DNA of 11,179 nt from Acidobacteriota bacterium (GTDB taxonomy: Bacteria > Acidobacteriota > Vicinamibacteria > Vicinamibacterales > CAVVIG01), in NCBI GenBank assembly GCA_003223775.1, contig QHWK01000121.1, positions 1-11,179 of the forward strand, read 5' to 3'. The position numbers and the translations under genes were made by a program. Under the pieces are notes generated by a model, which did not search any database, was not told where the DNA came from, and saw nothing but the letters and a program-made list of their open reading frames with translations. Position 1 is the first letter of the stretch; each line of letters begins with the position of its first letter. Of this stretch, positions 6,863 through 11,179 are shown in pieces.

Positions 6863-8884
6863 ATGCGTCGCCTTGTTTTCGCCCTGACGTTCGTTGCGAT
6901 CCCCGCTGCGACGGCGCTGACGATGGCTCAGTCGGCTCGGGCCGACGTGAGAGGCGTCGACGTCGAGGCGCTCGATCGCAAAGCCGATCCGTGCGTCGAT
7001 TTCTACCAGTTCGCGTGCGGCGGCTGGGTGGCGAAAAACCCAGTCCCGGCGGACCGCCGATCGTACGGGCGCATCACGGAGGTGCAGGAGCGGAATCTGG
7101 CAATCCTGCGTCGCATCCTGGAGACGCCCGGCGCCGACGGTGATCGCGCGAAGGCGGCCGGGTACTACGCGGCCTGCATGGACGAGTCGAAGATCGAAGC
7201 GGAGGGTCTCTCGCCGGTCGCCTCCGACCTCGCGACGATCGAGGAGCTCGTCAACCCCGACGATCTGCCGGTGCTCGCCGCGCATCTGCACGCGATGGGG
7301 GTTCCCGCGCTGTTCCGCTTCGGCGCGCAGACCGACGTCCTCGGCGACCCGACGCAGCAGATCGCCGACCTCGATCAGGGCGGCCTCAGCCTGCCCGATC
7401 GTGAGTACTACCTGAAGACCGACGATCGATCGGTGGATCTCAGGAAAAAATTTGCGGCAGCTATCGAGAGGATCTTCGCGCTCGCCGGCGCGCCGGCGGA
7501 TCGCGCGACGGCCGACGCGAACGCCGTGCTGTCGATCGAGACCGCGCTCGCAACCGCGTCGCTCGATCGCGTGCAGCGCCGCGATCCAAAGAACACGCTG
7601 CATACGATCGCGCTCAACGATCTGCAGGCGACGATTCCGAACTTCAGCTGGCGCAAGTACGCCGCTTCGGCCGAGGCGCCGAAGTTCCAGGTCGTGAACG
7701 TCGCGGTGCCCGACTACTTCAAGGCGCTCGATCGCCTTGTCGGCTCGTCGTCGTCGACGGCCGACATCAAGGCGTACCTTCGCTGGCACGTCCTCCATCA
7801 ATCAGCCGATCTGCTCCCGAAGGCATTTGCCGACGCCGACTTCGATTTTTTCAGCCGCACGCTCGCCGGCCAGCAGGAACAGGCACCGCGCTGGCGCCGC
7901 TGCGTCATCGAGACCGACGAGCGGCTGGGCGAAGCGCTCGGCAAGGCGTTCGTCGAAGAGACGTTCGGCCCGCAGGCGAAGACCGACACCCTGAAGATGG
8001 TGCAGGACATCAAGACGGCGATGCAGCAGGACATCGACGCGGCGTCGTGGATGAGCGGCGAGACGAAAAAAGCGGCGATGGTGAAGCTGAACAAAGTCGT
8101 CGATCGGATCGGCTATCCCGACACGTGGCGCGACTACTCGAGCGTCCGCGTCGCGCGCGACGATGCGCTCGGGAACCGCGAGCGGGCGCTGGCGTTCAGC
8201 CGCGCGCGGACGCTGGCCAAAATCGGGCAGCCGGTCGATCGCGGCGAGTGGAGCATGACGCCGCCGACCGTGAACGCGTACTACAGCCCCGATCGCAACA
8301 ACATCAACTTCCCCGCCGGCATTCTCCAGCCGCCGTTCTATCGCGCCGGACGCGACCCGGCGATGAACTACGGCGCCGCGGGCGCCGTCATAGGACACGA
8401 GTTGACGCACGGCTTCGACGATCAAGGGCGGAAGTACGACGGCGACGGCAACCTGCGCGACTGGTGGACCGCGGCCGACGGGAAAGCGTACGAGGAGCGC
8501 GCCGCGTGCGTGGCCGAGCAGTATTCCGGCTACACCGTCGCCGGCGACACGAAGATCAACGGCCGGCTGACGCTCGGCGAGAACACCGCGGACAACGGCG
8601 GCCTTCGCCTCGCGCTCATGGCGTACCTGGCGGGCCCAGGGGCCAAGATGAAGGAGAAGGTGGACGGCTTCACGCCCGAGCAGCGCGTGTTCCTAGGATG
8701 GGCGCAGCAGTGGTGCGAGAGCGCACGGCCGGAGGCGGAGCGGCTGAAGGCGGCCACCAATCCGCATTCGTCCAACAAGTACCGCGCGAACGGCCCCGTA
8801 TCGAACATGCCGGAGTTCGCGAAGGCGTTCTCGTGCAAGGCGAACGCGCCGATGGTGCGGACACCCGCGTGCCGCGTCTGGTAG
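6863..8884 (+). CDS. secreted M13 family zinc endopeptidase (neprilysin/PepO-like), copy 1
   Basis: A 673-aa metallopeptidase of the neprilysin family, expected to cleave small peptides outside the cytoplasm. It starts at ATG 6863 with AAGGA 5 nt upstream; a TTG ten codons earlier (6833) is in frame but would add charged residues before the signal peptide. Residues 1-27 form a signal peptide (MRRLVFALTFVAIPAATAL..ARA, likely cleaved after A27) with no lipobox. The N-terminal M13 domain begins with PCVDFYQFACGGW (43-55). The catalytic part has NAYYSP (471-476), NNINFPAGILQPPFY, the zinc motif HELTH (H512, E513, H516) and the third ligand in GENTAD (E573, with D577). It ends with the family's CRVW. 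All catalytic residues are present, so it should be active. A paralogue follows directly downstream, separated by a paired hairpin. The natural substrate cannot be told from sequence. Confidence 0.95.
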   Translation: MRRLVFALTFVAIPAATALTMAQSARADVRGVDVEALDRKADPCVDFYQFACGGWVAKNPVPADRRSYGRITEVQERNLAILRRILETPGADGDRAKAAGYYAACMDESKIEAEGLSPVASDLATIEELVNPDDLPVLAAHLHAMGVPALFRFGAQTDVLGDPTQQIADLDQGGLSLPDREYYLKTDDRSVDLRKKFAAAIERIFALAGAPADRATADANAVLSIETALATASLDRVQRRDPKNTLHTIALNDLQATIPNFSWRKYAASAEAPKFQVVNVAVPDYFKALDRLVGSSSSTADIKAYLRWHVLHQSADLLPKAFADADFDFFSRTLAGQQEQAPRWRRCVIETDERLGEALGKAFVEETFGPQAKTDTLKMVQDIKTAMQQDIDAASWMSGETKKAAMVKLNKVVDRIGYPDTWRDYSSVRVARDDALGNRERALAFSRARTLAKIGQPVDRGEWSMTPPTVNAYYSPDRNNINFPAGILQPPFYRAGRDPAMNYGAAGAVIGHELTHGFDDQGRKYDGDGNLRDWWTAADGKAYEERAACVAEQYSGYTVAGDTKINGRLTLGENTADNGGLRLALMAYLAGPGAKMKEKVDGFTPEQRVFLGWAQQWCESARPEAERLKAATNPHSSNKYRANGPVSNMPEFAKAFSCKANAPMVRTPACRVW

Positions 8885-8946
8885 AAAAAAGGGGTCGTAC
8901 CCCTTTTTCGGGGTGATTCGATCGAAAAAGGGGTACGACCCCTTTT
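8885..8946. repeat. paired inverted hairpins (REPIN-like), copy 1
   Basis: Hairpin 1 (8886-8908) is A5G4-TCGTA-C4T5. Hairpin 2 (8925-8946) is A5G4-TACGA-C4T4, its reverse complement. They are separated by 16 bp, so each arm folds on itself and the two can also pair with each other. The element begins right after the TAG of the first M13 gene and ends a few bases before the Shine-Dalgarno of the second. The same pair recurs after the second M13 gene (10895-10945), so this is a repeated element, not a one-off terminator. Confidence 0.85.
8886..8908. terminator. likely intrinsic terminator after M13 copy 1
   Basis: A 9- to 10-bp stem with a G4/C4 core and a run of 5 T after it lies immediately after the stop codon. 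Because A5 precedes the stem it could work in both directions. The role is inferred from shape. Confidence 0.5.
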
Positions 8947-8959
8947 CTCAAGGATGCCT

Positions 8960-10895
8960 ATGCGCCGTCATCTGATCGCGTTCACGTTCGTCCTACGCCT
9001 ACGCGTGCGGCGGCTGGACGAAGAGCCAGCCAATTCCACCGGACCGGTCTGCGTGGGGCGTTGCCGAGCGGCTGCAGGAGGAGAACGAGACGCGGCTGCG
9101 GAAGATCCTCGAGGACGCGTCGAAGGCGACCGACCCCGAGGCGAAGAAGATCGGCGACTACTACGCGAGCTGCATGGACGAGGCGCGCATCAACGCGCGC
9201 GGCGCCGCGGCGCTCGATCCCGCGCTCGCGAAAATCGCCGCGCTCTCGAGCGTCCGCCAGCTCGCGCCGCTCGTCGCCGAGCTGCACACGATAGGCGTCA
9301 ACGCGTTCTTCAGCTTCGGCGCAGAGGCCGACTTCAAGGACGCGAGCGTCGTCCGCGCGATTGCGGATCAGGGCGGCATCGGCCTCCCCGATCGCGACTA
9401 CTACTTCCGCGACGATCCGAAGTCGGTCGAGCTGCGCAAGCAGTACGTCGAGCACGTCGGCCGGATGCTCGCGCTCGTCGGCGGATCGGCGGCGCGCGCA
9501 AAGACGGACAGCGCTGCCGCGACGAGCGATGCCGAGACGGTGATGAAGATCGAGACGGCGCTCGCCAAAGCGTCGCTCGACGTCGTCGCGCGGCGCGATC
9601 CGTCGGCGCTGTATCACCGCATGGGCCCGACCGAGCTGCAGACGCTCACGCCGAGCTTCGTCTGGAGCGAGTACTTCAAGGGCGTCGGCTCGCCGGCGAT
9701 CGACGCGCTCAACGTCACCGTCCCCGAATTCTTCAAGGCGTTCGACCAGCTCGCCGCGTCGACGCCGACCGCCGATCTCCGCACCTATCTCCGCTGGCAG
9801 CTCGTGCACGCGTCGGCGGCGGTGCTCTCGGCGCCGTTCGTCGACGAGAACTTCCGCTTCTACGGCCTCACGCTCACCGGCGCAAAGGAGCTGCGCCCGC
9901 GCTGGAAGCGCTGCGTGCAGTACACCGACAGCGATCTCGGCGAGGCGCTGGGCAAGGCGTTCGTGCGCGAGGCGTTCGGCCCGGCGGCGAAGGAAGACAC
10001 GCTGAAGATGGTGCGCGAGCTCGAGTCGTCGATGGAGACCGACATCAAGGGCCTCTCGTGGATGACCGACGCGACGCGTCAGCAGGCGATCGTCAAGCTG
10101 CACGCCGTCGCGAACAAGATCGGCTACCCCGACAAGTGGCGCGACTACAGCGCGCTCGGCATCGCCCGCGGCGACGCGCTCGGCAACTCGCAGCGCGCGA
10201 ACCAGTTCGAGTTCCACCGGCAGATGAACCGGATCGGCAAGCCGCTCGACAAGGGCGAGTGGGAGATGACGCCGCCGACCGTGAATGCGTACTACAACCC
10301 GCTGCAGAACAACATCAACTTCCCCGCCGGCATCCTGCAGCCGCCGTTCTACAAGGCGGGCGCCGATCCGGCCGTGAACTACGGCGCGGGCGGATCGATC
10401 ATCGGCCACGAGCTGACGCACGGCTTCGACGACGAGGGGCGGCAGTTCGACGCGCAGGGCAACCTGAAGGACTGGTGGACGCCCGAAGACGCCACAGCCT
10501 TCGACGATCGCGCCAAGTGCATCGTCGACCAATACTCGTCGTTCACGGCGGTGGACGAGGTGAAGCTGAACGGCAAGCTGACGCTCGGCGAGAACGCGGC
10601 CGACAACGGCGGGACGCGCATCGCGCTGATGGCGTATCTCGCGTCGCCGGCCGCCGCCGGCGCAAAGATGCTCGACGGCTTCACACCCGAGCAGCGCTTC
10701 TTCGTCAGCTACGGCCAGAGCTGGTGCCAGAACACGCGCCCCGAGCGCGAGCGCCTGCTGGCGCAGACCAACCCGCACGCGCCGCCGCGCTACCGCGTGA
10801 ACGGCGTCGTGTCGAACATGCCGGAGTTCGCGCAGGCCTTCTCGTGCAAGGCGAACGCGCCGATGGTGCGGACGACGGCCTGCCGCGTCTGGTGA
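8960..10895 (+). pseudogene. M13 family zinc endopeptidase, copy 2, 5' end broken by deletion and frameshift
   Basis: This paralogue of the upstream M13 gene starts at ATG 8960 with AAGGA 5 nt upstream, the same spacing as copy 1. It reads MRRHLIAFTFV (to 8992), matching the start of copy 1's signal peptide. One base later, in the next frame, the homology resumes at YAYACGGWTKS (8994 onward) and stays intact to TGA 10893-10895, with NAYYNP, HELTH (first His codon 10407-10409), GENAAD (Glu codon 10590-10592) and the final CRVW. By comparison with copy 1 about 36 residues are missing: the rest of the signal peptide, its cleavage site and the PCxDF motif. This fits a deletion of about 107 nt. 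As read, no full protein can be made; the largest open part beginning with ATG is 9174-10895 (573 aa) with no export signal. Restored, it would be about 680 aa. The rest shows no other damage, so the event is recent or an assembly error. Confidence 0.88.
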
Positions 10896-10945
10896 AAAAA
10901 GGGGTCGTACCCCTTTTTTGAAAAAGGGGTACGACCCCTTTTTTT
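10895..10945. repeat. paired inverted hairpins (REPIN-like), copy 2
   Basis: Hairpin 1 (10895-10919) is A6G4-TCGTA-C4T6. Hairpin 2 (10921-10945) is A5G4-TACGA-C4T7. They are separated by a single G. Cores and loops are identical to copy 1 at 8885-8946; only the spacer and the A/T run lengths differ. The first A belongs to the TGA of the second M13 gene. Confidence 0.87.
10921..10945 (+). terminator. likely intrinsic terminator between M13 copy 2 and the glycosylase gene
   Basis: A 9-bp stem with a G4/C4 core is followed by seven T, just before the Shine-Dalgarno (GAGGA) of the next gene. The shape fits rho-independent termination of the peptidase transcript, which would leave the glycosylase gene needing its own promoter or readthrough. 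Confidence 0.5.
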
Positions 10946-10957
10946 GAGGATCGATCT

Positions 10958-11179
10958 TTGCTTTCTTTAAGGGCCGTTCGCGATTCGATCATCTCCTGCG
11001 ATCGCTGCCCGCGGCTGCGGACGTACTGCGCTGAAATTGCGCGAGTCAAGCGGCGGGCGTTCCGCGACGAGATTTACTGGGGCAAGCCGGTTCCGGGCTT
11101 CGGCGATCCGGCGGCGCGGATGCTGCTCATCGGCCTCGCGCCGGCGGCGCACGGCGCGAACCGCACGGGCCGCGTGTTC
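10958..11179 (+). CDS. family 5 uracil-DNA glycosylase (UDGb), 5' part only
   Basis: The first 74 residues are present; the gene runs off the right edge. The protein starts at TTG 10958, with GAGGA (10946-10950) 7 nt upstream; no ATG is in frame before the conserved region. It shows CDRCPRL (C14, C17, the first two ligands of the 4Fe-4S cluster in these enzymes), then VKRRAFRDEIYWGKPVPGFGD and MLLIGLAPAAHGANRTGR (55-72), which is the uracil-binding motif A of family 5 glycosylases. Such enzymes remove uracil, and in family 5 also hypoxanthine and some oxidised pyrimidines, from DNA in base excision repair in the cytoplasm. Family members are about 200-250 aa, so about two thirds is missing. 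It is unrelated in function to the peptidases upstream. Confidence 0.9.
   Translation, partial: MLSLRAVRDSIISCDRCPRLRTYCAEIARVKRRAFRDEIYWGKPVPGFGDPAARMLLIGLAPAAHGANRTGRVF

Noticed and set aside
8885..8953. Insertion sequence between the two M13 genes
   Set aside because: The stretch is only about 70 bp, with no transposase and no visible target-site duplication; a REPIN-like element or terminator explains it better.
8954..10921. A 655-codon plus-strand frame that could be read as a new protein starting at ATG 8954
   Set aside because: Only its first dozen residues correspond to a real protein (the M13 signal peptide). After 8993 the true homology is in the next frame, and the rest is out-of-frame Arg-rich sequence ending inside the repeat.

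Overview
This window is high-GC bacterial DNA with tightly packed genes and no intergenic gap longer than about 130 bp. The gene set suggests an Acidobacteriota genome, perhaps Vicinamibacteria: an ADOP-type orphan FtsX/MacB permease, a homodimeric-type pyruvate dehydrogenase operon, tandem secreted M13 peptidases, and small paired-hairpin repeats between genes. The taxonomic placement is inference only; there is no rRNA or marker gene here.

Layout. The minus strand carries, read leftwards from about 6.8 kb, aceE (E1), aceF (E2) and lpdA (E3) of the pyruvate dehydrogenase complex, then the 5' part of an ADOP permease that runs off the left edge. The plus strand, starting divergently from aceE, carries two tandem paralogous M13 (neprilysin/PepO-type) zinc endopeptidase genes and then the 5' part of a family 5 uracil-DNA glycosylase gene that runs off the right edge.

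How the genes work together. E1 and E2 look intact and overlap by 8 nt, so they should be made together. E1 decarboxylates pyruvate, E2 carries the acetyl group on its lipoyl arm to CoA, and E3 reoxidises the lipoyl group. As read here, E3 is broken by an out-of-frame internal deletion of about 71 nt, so either the complex borrows an E3 from elsewhere or the sequence has an error. The second M13 gene has a comparable out-of-frame deletion of about 107 nt (by comparison with copy 1), which removes most of its signal peptide and its first conserved motif.

The most interesting non-coding content is a set of small inverted repeat pairs: one 60-bp element (931-990) built of two inverted 30-bp hairpin halves, and two copies of a different paired hairpin (A5G4-TCGTA-C4T5 and its reverse complement), one right after each M13 stop codon. 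These resemble REPINs (paired REP sequences). A 9-bp-periodic inverted repeat fills the aceF-lpdA gap, and a 21-bp tandem repeat lies inside the aceF linker. I see no convincing new multi-gene system; the novelty candidates are these repeats, the two deletions and the unusual E2 linker.
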